The notes under the pieces are model-generated. The model was not told the DNA's origin. It searched no databases and saw only the letters and a list, made by a program, of their open reading frames with translations. Position numbers and translations under genes: made by a program. From NCBI GenBank assembly GCA_020635905.1, contig JACJYV010000002.1, positions 1-64,000 of the forward strand: 64,000 nt of DNA, read 5' to 3'. Shown here piece by piece: positions 51,090 through 59,451 of the stretch; position 1 is the first letter of the stretch, and the number at the start of each line of letters is the position of its first letter. The stretch comes from Bacteroidia bacterium (GTDB taxonomy: Bacteria > Bacteroidota > Bacteroidia > J057 > JADKCL01).

Positions 51090-52091
51090 TTATTTTTCTG
51101 GCATCCCCCGGGTATCCAATTTAGGAGCAATGTTCCTGATCAGAGTAGGGAATGTGTAGGATACAATCAATTCGTGGGACCCGGATGTAAACGATGACAG
51201 TTTTGACACCGTGTAATCATAGGAATATCCAATGAAGAGACTGGTATTAGCATTGAACCCAACGATTCCACTGAAGGAGTCATGGTTTCGGTATACGTTA
51301 CCCCGGTAGTTAAGCCCAAATACCATCGGGCTCACGTAGAGGTTTAGGGTCAGATCAGTTTGCCAGGAAGCAAGGTCAGTACGGATAAATGTACTTGGTT
51401 GCAGATAGATAGTTGATCCGAGCTGGAAGGTTCCACCCATGGAAAAGTTAAATCCGCGGTGCAGACGCGTAACCCCGTTCAAGCCAAAAGCTTTGTTAAG
51501 CTTGGGCTCAAGCAGGTGAGAAGCAGAAAGTCCAACGTAGAAACGATCCTGTGGGTAGGCGGTAGAGGTCAGATTGGGCATTTTAACATGAAAATACAAG
51601 CCTGCTCCAAGATCCCCGACCATCCCGCTTTGGGCGTAAGCCGTTCCGGGCGCACCGATCAGAGGATCAGTGCCAAGATCAGAGTTGTAAATCCAGGTAC
51701 CAATCAGTGACTTTTGCAGAAGTCCGCCACTGACACCTATGTTAAGGCGGCTGCGCTGCCCAAACTGAAGGTGATAGGCATACTGAAATTGTGCACCGAA
51801 GGTCCGCATTGTACCAAGTCCGTCACCGATCACGGTTCCGCCAATACCACTGCTGATTCCCTCTAAAAAGCCATTTACACTTGCGGTTGCGGTCTGGGGT
51901 GCGCCGTTTATTCCGACCCACTGAGAACGTCCGAGCAAGGTAACATTGGTCGCTTCAAGAGAACCAACATAAGCGGGATTGAGCGCCTGCCGGTTAAACA
52001 TGTACATGGTGTACTGCGGGTCCATCTGTGCAATCGCAACTGACGACATTAGAGTCGGAATTGCAAGAATGATTAGAAGCAGGTTTCTCAT
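51090..52091 (-). CDS. porP: PorP/SprF family type IX secretion membrane protein
   Basis: The 333-residue protein belongs to the PorP/SprF family of outer-membrane barrels that bind T9SS shaft proteins or surface adhesins. It has a signal peptide (LLLIILAIPTLMSSVAIAQ), then the family start DPQYTMYMFNRQALNPAYVG, WVGINGAPQTATASVNGF, GLYFHVKMPN, and the end strand HELIVSYTFPT. It precedes gldK by 159 bp, as in porP-porK loci of other Bacteroidota. Confidence 0.95.
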   Translation of the reverse strand: MRNLLLIILAIPTLMSSVAIAQMDPQYTMYMFNRQALNPAYVGSLEATNVTLLGRSQWVGINGAPQTATASVNGFLEGISSGIGGTVIGDGLGTMRTFGAQFQYAYHLQFGQRSRLNIGVSGGLLQKSLIGTWIYNSDLGTDPLIGAPGTAYAQSGMVGDLGAGLYFHVKMPNLTSTAYPQDRFYVGLSASHLLEPKLNKAFGLNGVTRLHRGFNFSMGGTFQLGSTIYLQPSTFIRTDLASWQTDLTLNLYVSPMVFGLNYRGNVYRNHDSFSGIVGFNANTSLFIGYSYDYTVSKLSSFTSGSHELIVSYTFPTLIRNIAPKLDTRGMPEK

Positions 52092-52209
52092 GAATGAATG
52101 TCCTGTGAAAATTAGGTAGTGAATTTGTGCATTAATATTTTAATATGCAAATTTTTTGAAACCAAGGGCGATAGTTTTCCTGATAATCCTGGTTCAAAAA
52201 TTTCCATTT

Positions 52210-52968
52210 TCATGCCCCTTTGCTGATATTTTTCAAATAATGTTCAATGGCAGCAGTCATTGAAGGCATATTTGGTTTGGGGGCTTCGATTTCAACGGTC
52301 AATCCTGCTTCCTGGGCGGCTTTTGTAGTAGTCGGGCCAAAAGCAGCCACTGCAGTGTCGTGATTTTTCCATTCGGGGAAATTCTTGACCAGGGCTTCCA
52401 CCCCGGCGGGAGAATAAAAGCAGATCAGATCATACTTTTTGTCCTCGAGGTCAGAAAGATCGCTTGGAACCGTATTATAAATTATCGCTTTGGAATAATT
52501 TATTGAGTTCTCATCCATCCAGTCGGTCAGCTGCGGGGTATGTACACTGCTGCACGGAAAGATATATTTATCCTTCATGTGCTTTTTCATGAGCACGATG
52601 AGATCGCTGATGGACCGCTCCCCTACAAATAACTTACGCTTACGGATGGTAATATATTTTTGCAGGTACTTTGCAGTGCCTTCTGCAACACAAAAATATT
52701 TCATTTCCGCGGGGAGTTCGACCTTGAGGTCCTTCAGAATTCTGAAATAGTGGTCGATGGCAAAGCGGCTGGTAAAGATTACGGCCGTAAAATCCAGTGG
52801 ATTCACATTTTGCTTGCGAAATTCATTCAGGGAAACCCCTTCGATCTGAATGAACTTCCGAAAATCCAATTCGAGCTTGTACTTTTCAGCGAGCTTGAAA
52901 TAAGGCGAATTTTCGTCCGTAGGCTTTGGTTGAGAAATAAGAACAGTTTTAATTTCCTTTTTATGCAT
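52210..52968 (-). CDS. hemD: Uroporphyrinogen-III synthase
   Basis: HemD closes and inverts ring D of hydroxymethylbilane on the way to heme. The 252-residue product shows the two-domain pattern: TAVIFTSRFAIDHYF, FCVAEGTAKYL, YIFPCSSVHTPQL, YDLICFYSPAGVEAL, and VAAFGPTTTKAAQEAGL near the end. HemD sequences are poorly conserved, so activity cannot be proven. Its start codon directly abuts the stop of the HemC-like gene. It is part of the leftward run that continues into porP and gldK. Confidence 0.88.
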   Translation of the reverse strand: MHKKEIKTVLISQPKPTDENSPYFKLAEKYKLELDFRKFIQIEGVSLNEFRKQNVNPLDFTAVIFTSRFAIDHYFRILKDLKVELPAEMKYFCVAEGTAKYLQKYITIRKRKLFVGERSISDLIVLMKKHMKDKYIFPCSSVHTPQLTDWMDENSINYSKAIIYNTVPSDLSDLEDKKYDLICFYSPAGVEALVKNFPEWKNHDTAVAAFGPTTTKAAQEAGLTVEIEAPKPNMPSMTAAIEHYLKNISKGA

Positions 52969-53865
52969 TTAGGATTGTCCCCCTTCTTTGTTAAATAAAT
53001 CTTTTGCCAGTTCGCTGCCCAGCTTTTCAGGCTGCCCAGCAAACCCATCCCGGGTTCCCCGCAAAACCTTTTTCCCGTCCTGCTCCACTACCCCGGCCTG
53101 GAGAGAAATTATTTCCCCGATCACCGTGGCCAGTGCAAAAACGGGTTCCTGAGACGATTTCCGGATGGTCCGCTCAAATGCCAGTTCGCACTTTACGGCA
53201 TTTTCTGTGGCCGGATGATTCAACACCGTTCTCAGGTCTGACTGCCTGCAGTTTCCCGTTCGACCAACAATTGCCCATGCTCCCTGTCCTCCCTGCGGGG
53301 TAAATGACACTGGATTCAGCTTCTGCACCACGAGGTGCGTGAGCCCATTTTGCTTTACTTCCGCTATTCCGGAAAGTATGCCATCAAAATCTCCGGATTC
53401 CATTCCGTGAAACATATTCTCAAGGGGCTCAGGAATCAGTTTGACTTTTACCTGAGGCGCAAAGTGATGTAAATATGCTTTCCGAAGATCTGAATTGGTT
53501 GCAATTACAATTTCAGTTGACAAGTTCTCAAGATCAGCTTCTTTGCGGGGCGAAATGATTACTTCGCGAACGTCTTCCCGCTTCAGGATTGAAATTACTT
53601 CTAATCCCAAAGGGAGTGGTTCCAGCATTTGACTGGCTGGCATGAGCCAGATATCAACGGCTTTCTCAAAATAAGACGGATCGAAATAACTGATCCCGGA
53701 TCTGAAACGTTTTGTTTCAGAATTTGTCTCAAAAATAATCGGGTTGCTGGTCGTTTGGAAAAGAACTGATTCTACCTCAATGTCATTTTCGCCAAGCAAC
53801 TCCATGACCCTTTTTACCTGTGATGAGACAGGTTTTCCTTCACCTGCTCCAAGCAAAATTTTCAT
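52969..53865 (-). CDS. HemC-like protein lacking catalytic residues
   Basis: The 298-residue product aligns along its whole length with hydroxymethylbilane synthase (HemC), e.g. LGLEVISILKREDVREVIIS, GDFDGILSGIAEVKQNGL and TPQGGQGAWAIVGR. However, key residues are gone. The dipyrromethane cofactor cysteine region GGCxxP is KSSQEP (cysteine to serine), the catalytic HSMKDVP loop reads LMPASQML (no lysine/aspartate), TSSLRR reads TNSDLRK, and the N-terminal ATRQSPLA arginine is missing (GAGEGKPV). By known mechanism it should not make hydroxymethylbilane. It may bind a tetrapyrrole or have another role. It is followed directly by hemD. Confidence 0.8.
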   Translation of the reverse strand: MKILLGAGEGKPVSSQVKRVMELLGENDIEVESVLFQTTSNPIIFETNSETKRFRSGISYFDPSYFEKAVDIWLMPASQMLEPLPLGLEVISILKREDVREVIISPRKEADLENLSTEIVIATNSDLRKAYLHHFAPQVKVKLIPEPLENMFHGMESGDFDGILSGIAEVKQNGLTHLVVQKLNPVSFTPQGGQGAWAIVGRTGNCRQSDLRTVLNHPATENAVKCELAFERTIRKSSQEPVFALATVIGEIISLQAGVVEQDGKKVLRGTRDGFAGQPEKLGSELAKDLFNKEGGQS

Positions 53866-53878
53866 AAAGTTGCTTTAT

Positions 53879-55483
53879 TTACAAAAGGATCAACCAAGGT
53901 AGAATTTCCAAGCTGCAAATATACAAAATTTTCAAACTCAGACTAACAGAGCTCAAGAGATTTAAACCCTGAAAAGTGCTGATCCATTTTCGGACGAAAA
54001 AGACGACAAAAAAGGCCTGCCAAGCCACCAGAAGTACATTTTGGAAAACATCTCCCCCATAAAAAATAAACCAGGCCGGCAGGATCAGCAAAAAATTGAA
54101 AGGAAGGGAAGAGAAAATATCCAGATTCTGAATCTGTGACGGCTGAAATTTGAGTCGAAAAACGAAGGAAACCAGGCTCACAAATGAGTATTTCAGAAAG
54201 GAAATTGCCCCCACAAAGATCAGTGACCAGAAGACCAGTCCGGCCAGGGTCTGGTTGCCAGGATACACCATCTGATAAGCCAGACTGTCTGAGGTCAGGA
54301 CGTTCAGTTTTTCAAACTGACCGGTGCACTGAAGGTAATAGGCATAAGAGGCCATACCTGTAGCCAGAGTCAGCATACAAAAGGCATTGATGAGATAGGT
54401 TTGAAAGCCTTTGAGGAATTTATTCTGACGAATCAGGTCGAGGTAAATTTTCGCTTTGGAAAGGTATTCGAAGACGGAATCAAACAAACGGTTGCTCAGA
54501 GAGCGAAATACAATCACTCCCACCAGGGGAAAGAGCAAAAATAGCACCAGCGGGGTTTGCACCGGGGTTTTCACCCAGGAATCCGCGGGCTCCTCCCGCG
54601 GAAAAAAGCCACCCGCGAACTCCGTTCGCTCTCCCCGGGCATCCTTCCAGAATTTCCGGGGAAATTCTGCCCCACCTGTGGGGTAATAATTATACCAGGC
54701 GACCTGGCTCACGGCATCCAGCTTTGCCACCCGTTTAAAACCCAGACTGGCCGCAGCCTGCAAAAACCTGCTGGGTGGCTCGAAAGGAAACCACAGGTTG
54801 CGACACCCTGAATGGCCGATCTCGGCCAGGGCAAACAGAAATGCATGCATTTCTGAACCAAAGCCAGTATCCACTGGCCAGGCCGCATACACCACGGCCG
54901 AGTCGGCGGCTGAGATCATGGGCATTTCCTGCGGAAATGACCGAACGGAATCCTGCACCAGCAGGTAGCCTTTGCGGGTAATGCCCAAAAATATTTCAGG
55001 ATAAAATTCATGCACCGGGCCCTTGCGACCCAGCCGCACATGCAGCCAGTTTTGCCCTCCTTCAAGGTCCAACCACTCCTTATATATAGGGAACAAAAAT
55101 TCTCCGAAGGGATCCTCAGTTATTCCCAGCAATTTTCCGTTGAATTCGACCTCAGCCGACCAGGCCAACCCCTGCAAATAGAGATAAAGGGTGTCGGGGC
55201 AAACTGAATCTGGCGGGGGTGAAAGCAGGTGGGTGAATTCCATCTGGCGACGGCCCGAAACCACAAAGGGCACCTGCATCGCAGCTCCGCCGGGAGCCAG
55301 CCACTCCCCTTCAAGGGTTTGGACCGGGCGCAAACCCAGGGTTAACCAGCTGTTGGCCACGGTGGAGGGAACTGGATTTTGACCTGGCAGGGCATGCCCT
55401 GCCAGCAAAAGGCAACCCAGCAGCCAAACTGCCAGCCAGCTATGGAGGAAAATTCCCCGCATCCGTTTCCTTATTCTTTGCAT
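53879..55483 (-). CDS. DUF4271-containing membrane protein with extracytoplasmic N-terminal domain
   Basis: About 534 residues from the ATG at 55483, which starts a signal peptide (GIFLHSWLAVWLLGCLLLAG). The next 290 residues form a beta-rich periplasmic part with a galactose-binding-like look (LYLYLQGLAWSAEVEFNGKL, NWLHVRLGRKG). After a membrane helix (LVLFLLFPLVGVIVF) the last 200 residues carry the DUF4271 domain: several helices ending IYICSLEILPWLILL. DUF4271 proteins are often short; the long N-terminal part is a fusion. Position next to hemD and T9SS genes supports a linked envelope role, by context. An in-frame upstream start at 55561 overlaps the previous gene and was not used. Confidence 0.78.
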   Translation of the reverse strand: MQRIRKRMRGIFLHSWLAVWLLGCLLLAGHALPGQNPVPSTVANSWLTLGLRPVQTLEGEWLAPGGAAMQVPFVVSGRRQMEFTHLLSPPPDSVCPDTLYLYLQGLAWSAEVEFNGKLLGITEDPFGEFLFPIYKEWLDLEGGQNWLHVRLGRKGPVHEFYPEIFLGITRKGYLLVQDSVRSFPQEMPMISAADSAVVYAAWPVDTGFGSEMHAFLFALAEIGHSGCRNLWFPFEPPSRFLQAAASLGFKRVAKLDAVSQVAWYNYYPTGGAEFPRKFWKDARGERTEFAGGFFPREEPADSWVKTPVQTPLVLFLLFPLVGVIVFRSLSNRLFDSVFEYLSKAKIYLDLIRQNKFLKGFQTYLINAFCMLTLATGMASYAYYLQCTGQFEKLNVLTSDSLAYQMVYPGNQTLAGLVFWSLIFVGAISFLKYSFVSLVSFVFRLKFQPSQIQNLDIFSSLPFNFLLILPAWFIFYGGDVFQNVLLVAWQAFFVVFFVRKWISTFQGLNLLSSVSLSLKILYICSLEILPWLILL

Positions 55484-55514
55484 GAACAGGGGTAAAATTA
55501 ACAAGAATACATTC

Positions 55515-56780
55515 TTACCCGAATAAATTAATCCACCACAATTCAAGCCAACTGCGTACAAAAGCCTCCTTTTGCAGCGCCTGCAGGTTGGGAACGAGGG
55601 AAATCAACAATAACAAACCCAGCAGCCCTTTACCCCAATGGGATTTGCCCAGCTTTTCGATCACGGGAAGGCCCATAAACATGAGAATGGGCATGAAATG
55701 AATGAACCAGCGCATGCCAATACACCAACCCCCGTAATTATAGGTTCTGAATACAAAATAAATCACCAGCAAGGCCATTCCCCCCAGCAACAAGCCAAAA
55801 AACCGCGCATGGGGCAGATTATAGCGATTTTTCCAGAAAATTCCCCCCAATAAACCCAGAACCAGGACCGGGCTCATGGAAAAAAGGCCGTGGTGACCCA
55901 GCAAGACATGAAAGGCATAAATCAATTTGGGCTCATGGGTCAGGTCGTGCGATTCGGGATGGAGCCAGTAACTTCCTTCATAATAATACACCCCGCTTTG
56001 CAGATAAAACGGCTTTATGCTTCCTGAGATTTGGTAGAGAATTACCGACTGAATTACAAAAGGCAGCAGCCCACAGGCTGCGGTCAGCAAGGCCAGACGG
56101 GGATTTTTCAGCAGCAACTGCACTCCAAAAATCCCCCCAAAAACCAAACCAGGCAGTTCGATCGACCCCGCATAGCCCAAAATCAAACCCAAAACCGCAT
56201 AGTGCTTCCAGGACTTTTGCGCCTCCCCATGCAGAATCTGATAGCTGAGAAAAAAAGCGAGGAAATACAAAACCGCCGCAGGAGTATGATTGGTGATGGT
56301 AACTGCATATCCAAAAGGCAAAATCCCGAGGGAAAGGCAGAGCATGAGCCAGGACAGGGTAAAATTATCCCGGGTAAACTGCCGGGCAAAGACCAGCGCC
56401 ATCCAGAGCATGAGCAGATAGGGCAAAACCTGGTTCAGCAACACCAGATAGTGCACAAAAAAGACCTGTTTATCGAAAAAATTCCAGCCCGTCAGCCAGG
56501 CCAGAGGCTTCGCCTCCAGGAACATGAGCAGCGGATAATTGGGTGGTTTGGAGGAAAAACGGTTTTCTTCCACCATCACTGCATCAATGGAAGGCTCGAA
56601 ACGGCTGCTGTCTGTGCCGTTGCTGTGTACCCAGGTGCCCGCATCCACCAGCCGCTCCACCGTAATGATCCGCGAACGTGGGTTGGTGGTCAGGCGGTTG
56701 CGGGTAAAAGTGAAAATGACCAGCACAATGCCCGCGGCCAAAATCAGCAGCACGGGCAGGCGATGCCCGTCCCAGATCAT
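55515..56780 (-). CDS. GT-C-like polytopic membrane protein
   Basis: The product of about 421 residues has some ten membrane helices and an early extracytoplasmic loop with STTNP-like NPRSRIITVERLVDAGTWV, SNGTDSSRFEPSID and RFSSKPPNYPLLMF, patterns of GT-C/glycosyltransferase family 39-type proteins that use lipid-linked sugars. No catalytic residues can be assigned with confidence. I use the ATG at 56780; the in-frame TTG at 56813 adds 11 residues. It ends 31 bp before the DUF4271 gene and starts the nine-gene leftward run ending at gldN. Confidence 0.7.
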   Translation of the reverse strand: MIWDGHRLPVLLILAAGIVLVIFTFTRNRLTTNPRSRIITVERLVDAGTWVHSNGTDSSRFEPSIDAVMVEENRFSSKPPNYPLLMFLEAKPLAWLTGWNFFDKQVFFVHYLVLLNQVLPYLLMLWMALVFARQFTRDNFTLSWLMLCLSLGILPFGYAVTITNHTPAAVLYFLAFFLSYQILHGEAQKSWKHYAVLGLILGYAGSIELPGLVFGGIFGVQLLLKNPRLALLTAACGLLPFVIQSVILYQISGSIKPFYLQSGVYYYEGSYWLHPESHDLTHEPKLIYAFHVLLGHHGLFSMSPVLVLGLLGGIFWKNRYNLPHARFFGLLLGGMALLVIYFVFRTYNYGGWCIGMRWFIHFMPILMFMGLPVIEKLGKSHWGKGLLGLLLLISLVPNLQALQKEAFVRSWLELWWINLFG

Positions 56781-56944
56781 TTTCAGATGTGTAAAAAGCC
56801 TGCGCACGCCCAAAGGTCAGGAATTTTTAAGAAAATTCCGTGATTCCCTTGGATGTGGTGGGAATGCAATCTAAGCTGAACGATAAATTGCACTTTGGCT
56901 TTGCGCTCTTCGCTCCCTTCAACCCACGAAACGCGGAAAACAAC

Positions 56945-56973
56945 CCCTTTGCGTCCTTCGCGAGACCTTTAAA
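56945..56973 (+). repeat. CCTTTGCGTCCTTCGCG-type motif
   Basis: Degenerate copy of the CTTTGyG double motif in the intergenic region upstream of ispF; a weaker copy precedes it near 56892-56921. Confidence 0.5.
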
Positions 56974-57060
56974 CACTTAAGTTCACGCCCAGGAAACAAT
57001 TTTTCCCTACAATTTCACTTTCCTACCCCCACCATTCACCCAATCTCCTCTGAAAAACAA

Positions 57061-57068
57061 TAAATTTG
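57061..57068 (+). promoter_or_regulatory. -7 element TAAATTTG of ispF
   Basis: Full -7 match that ends four bases before the ATG at 57073, implying a leaderless or nearly leaderless message. Confidence 0.5.
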
Positions 57069-57072
57069 CAGC

Positions 57073-57576
57073 ATGAACATCAGAATTGGATTTGGCTACG
57101 ACGTACACCGTCTCACCACGGACCGCAAACTCATCCTGGGTGGGGTGGAAATACCTTTCGAACTGGGCTTGCTGGGCCACTCAGATGCAGACGTGCTGCT
57201 GCATGCCATTTGCGACGCGCTCCTTGGCGCGGCCAATCTCCGCGACATTGGCTTTCATTTTCCCGACACGGACCCAAACTACAAAAACGCTGACAGTAAA
57301 ATCCTACTGCGGGATTCATACCAACTGGTGAAAAAAGAGGGATACACCCTCGGCAACCTGGATTGCACCATCATTGCCGAAAAGCCCAAAATCAATCCCC
57401 ACGTCCCCGAAATGCGGAAAATAATTGCCGACATCCTCGACACTTCCATCAACAACATCTCCATCAAAGCCACCACCAATGAGCAGCTCGATGCCATTGG
57501 CAACCTCAAAGGCATCGCCGTTCACGCCGTGGCTCTCATCGTATCCGGGGTGTCAGAGTCGCGTTTCAGTTTCTGA
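57073..57576 (+). CDS. ispF: 2-C-methyl-D-erythritol 2,4-cyclodiphosphate synthase
   Basis: IspF makes MEcPP in the MEP isoprenoid pathway. The 167-residue product has the zinc-binding start RIGFGYDVHRL, then GGVEIPFELGLLGHSDADVLLHAICDALL, DIGFHFPDTDP, and the end EQLDAIGNLKGIAVHAVALI. Length fits the trimeric enzyme. A -7 element lies only four bases upstream of the ATG. The last 55 bp overlap, on the other strand, the 3' end of the adjacent membrane-protein gene. Confidence 0.97.
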   Translation: MNIRIGFGYDVHRLTTDRKLILGGVEIPFELGLLGHSDADVLLHAICDALLGAANLRDIGFHFPDTDPNYKNADSKILLRDSYQLVKKEGYTLGNLDCTIIAEKPKINPHVPEMRKIIADILDTSINNISIKATTNEQLDAIGNLKGIAVHAVALIVSGVSESRFSF

Positions 57577-58478
57577 GTGTAGATTTCCACCTTATTGGAA
57601 AGGTGAAAGGCCTCCTGCCGCGATCGCATATTATAATACAGCACTGAGTAAAAAATAGATTGCAGGGGCACCAGCAACAGCACGTTCACCATGGGCACAG
57701 TGAAGAGAATCACCCCCATGATCCAGGTTCCCGTCTCACCAAATTCGGCGAATAGATTATTACTCCCCATCGTCAGCGACAATCCAAGCAGGGCAATAAT
57801 CACAAATAAAACTACCAGCGAGAGGGTAAACACCAACACGATCAACATGCCCAACCCCGAGGCGGTCGCCACCACCCAGAATTTTTGCCGCGCCAGTTGC
57901 AGGTTGCGGCTCACCACCCCCAGAAACGTCTTTCGTTCCTCCACCAGAATCGCAGGCGCCATACCCACAAACAGCGAATACAAGGCCACCACTGAAAAAA
58001 GCCAGGCAAAACTCCCGATCAAGGGGATAAAAATCATCACCACCAGCACAGTCGCGGCCAGGGAATAAAACAAATTCCCCATGATCTTAACTGGAATGAA
58101 TTGCAAAGTCTTCCTGCTGATGCCCTTGCGCAAGGCCTGGAGCCAGGTGATTTCCCGGTCACGGATCAGATACGAAGTATAATATTGCAGGCAAATGTCC
58201 GCATAGAGGGCGGGAATGCTGACCAGCAGGGTGTTGATGATCAGAAAATTCGCATACATCCCTTCCACATCCGTAATCGCAAACTTATCAAACAGCGATT
58301 TCAGGCTAAAATCAATGATTCCCAATATATACAACCCCACAACAAGCAAAAATGGAATCCCAAAACTCACGAGACAGATCATGAGATAGGGATAATACCT
58401 GTGCCTGAACACATACAGCGTACGGTCCAGCATATTGGGAATATTCAAAACTCCGGGTATATCCGAGCCTTTAAACAT
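57522..58478 (-). CDS. Hypothetical polytopic membrane protein
   Basis: The 318-residue product has about six hydrophobic helices, e.g. YLMICLVSFGIPFLLVVGLY, LATVLVVMIFIPLIGSF-like and LVVLFVIIALLGLSL, and repeated amphipathic stretches such as TSYLIRDREITWLQALRKG. The layout resembles membrane domains of glycerophosphodiester phosphodiesterase-like proteins, but there is no catalytic part. Its start overlaps the stop of the MBL gene by 8 bp, so the two are likely coupled. Its C-terminal 18 codons overlap the end of ispF on the opposite strand. Function unknown. Confidence 0.8.
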   Translation of the reverse strand: MFKGSDIPGVLNIPNMLDRTLYVFRHRYYPYLMICLVSFGIPFLLVVGLYILGIIDFSLKSLFDKFAITDVEGMYANFLIINTLLVSIPALYADICLQYYTSYLIRDREITWLQALRKGISRKTLQFIPVKIMGNLFYSLAATVLVVMIFIPLIGSFAWLFSVVALYSLFVGMAPAILVEERKTFLGVVSRNLQLARQKFWVVATASGLGMLIVLVFTLSLVVLFVIIALLGLSLTMGSNNLFAEFGETGTWIMGVILFTVPMVNVLLLVPLQSIFYSVLYYNMRSRQEAFHLSNKVEIYTQKLKRDSDTPDTMRATA

Positions 58479-59115
58479 AGTTCAGCAAAAAGGGATTGGT
58501 ACGCCGCTCCTGCCCCACCGTGGTTGGATTTCCATGACCAGAATACACCTCCACCTCGTCGCCCAGTGGCAAAATCACCTCGCGAATGGTTTTCATCAGC
58601 ACGGGCATCGACCCGCCTGGCAGGTCCGTACGGCCAATGCTCCCCTCAAACAGCACATCCCCACTGAAAATCACCTGCGCCTCCCGTGCAAAAAAGCTCA
58701 CATGTCCGGCAGAATGTCCGGGTGTAAACAGCACCTCAAACTTCGTATTTCCAAATTCCACCACATCTCCCCCGTTCAGCAACTCATCGGGCTCAGGACT
58801 CTGGATATAATTCACCCCAAAAAGGTGGGCAGCCATTTTCGCGCCCTCCAGATTATACAAATCCTTTTCAGGCACCAGCAGCGGCCCCCCAAAAGTCGTT
58901 TTGCAAAAAGAATTTCCGAAAATGTGGTCGATATGACAGTGTGTATTGAGGATTTTCACCACCTTCAACCCCATGCGGCCAATAAAATCAGCCAGCCGTT
59001 GCTCCTCCGCCCGCCCGTAGCAGCCCGGATCCACAATCACCGCCTCCAGAGAATCATCCCACACCACGTAGGTATTCTCCGAAAAAGGACTGAAAACAAA
59101 TGATTCAAATTTCAT
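58471..59115 (-). CDS. MBL-fold metallohydrolase (glyoxalase II-like)
   Basis: The 214-residue product has the metallo-beta-lactamase motif NTHCHIDHIFGN (about residues 56-67), later GHSAGHVSFF, the bridging aspartate in IFSGDVLFEGSIGRTDLPGG, and the last histidine in YSGHGNPTTVGQER. This is the compact glyoxalase II/YcbL type that hydrolyses thioesters; substrate not known. Cytoplasmic. It is upstream of, and overlaps by 8 bp, the membrane protein gene. Confidence 0.92.
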   Translation of the reverse strand: MKFESFVFSPFSENTYVVWDDSLEAVIVDPGCYGRAEEQRLADFIGRMGLKVVKILNTHCHIDHIFGNSFCKTTFGGPLLVPEKDLYNLEGAKMAAHLFGVNYIQSPEPDELLNGGDVVEFGNTKFEVLFTPGHSAGHVSFFAREAQVIFSGDVLFEGSIGRTDLPGGSMPVLMKTIREVILPLGDEVEVYSGHGNPTTVGQERRTNPFLLNYV

Positions 59116-59237
59116 AATCTTCTTTTTAGCTGCGAGCTTCAGGCTGCGAGCTGCGAGCCCTCATTTTGGCATTCGCCAAATAATCTTCATTTAAGAAAAG
59201 GGTTGCCCTCAAAAGCGGAGCTTTTCCCTTAAAAAAA

Positions 59238-59270
59238 CCTCTGTGATCTTTGTGGCCTTTGCGTTGAAAA
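59238..59270 (+). repeat. CTTTGyG-type triple motif
   Basis: Three consecutive units, CTCTGTG, CTTTGTG and CTTTGCG, followed by GTTGAAAA. Confidence 0.6.
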
Positions 59271-59324
59271 CCCTACTCAAAGCGAAGCATTCCCATCAAA
59301 AAACCTCCTGGCCCCTATAATGGA

Positions 59325-59348
59325 CTCTGTGCCTCTGTGTTAAAAAAA
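59325..59348 (+). repeat. CTCTGTGCCTCTGTGTT motif
   Basis: Two consecutive CTCTGTG units followed by GTTAAAAAAA, same form as 4873-4896. Confidence 0.6.
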
Positions 59349-59451
59349 CTCCCCTTCACCCAAAGAACTGCCTTAATTTCCAAAAAATCACTTTAATCAC
59401 AAAATACAACTAAATTGACCCCCAACAGTTAAAAAATTAACCCATCAGGCC

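Larger units (their letters stand above)
59116..59451. other. Repeat-containing intergenic region
   Basis: The 336-bp region has no supported gene. Near 59131-59158 the word GCTGCGAGC recurs three times (AGCTGCGAGC...GGCTGCGAGC-TGCGAGC). CTTTGyG-type motifs lie at 59238-59270 and 59325-59348. Confidence 0.65.

Noticed and set aside
54841..54872. Segment GCATGCATTTCTGAACCAAAGCCAG inside the DUF4271 gene resembling REP-like copy C (part of 6599-6623)
   Set aside because: About 21 of 25 bases match, but it lies in a conserved-looking coding region without the flanking parts of the element; chance or coding constraint is more likely.
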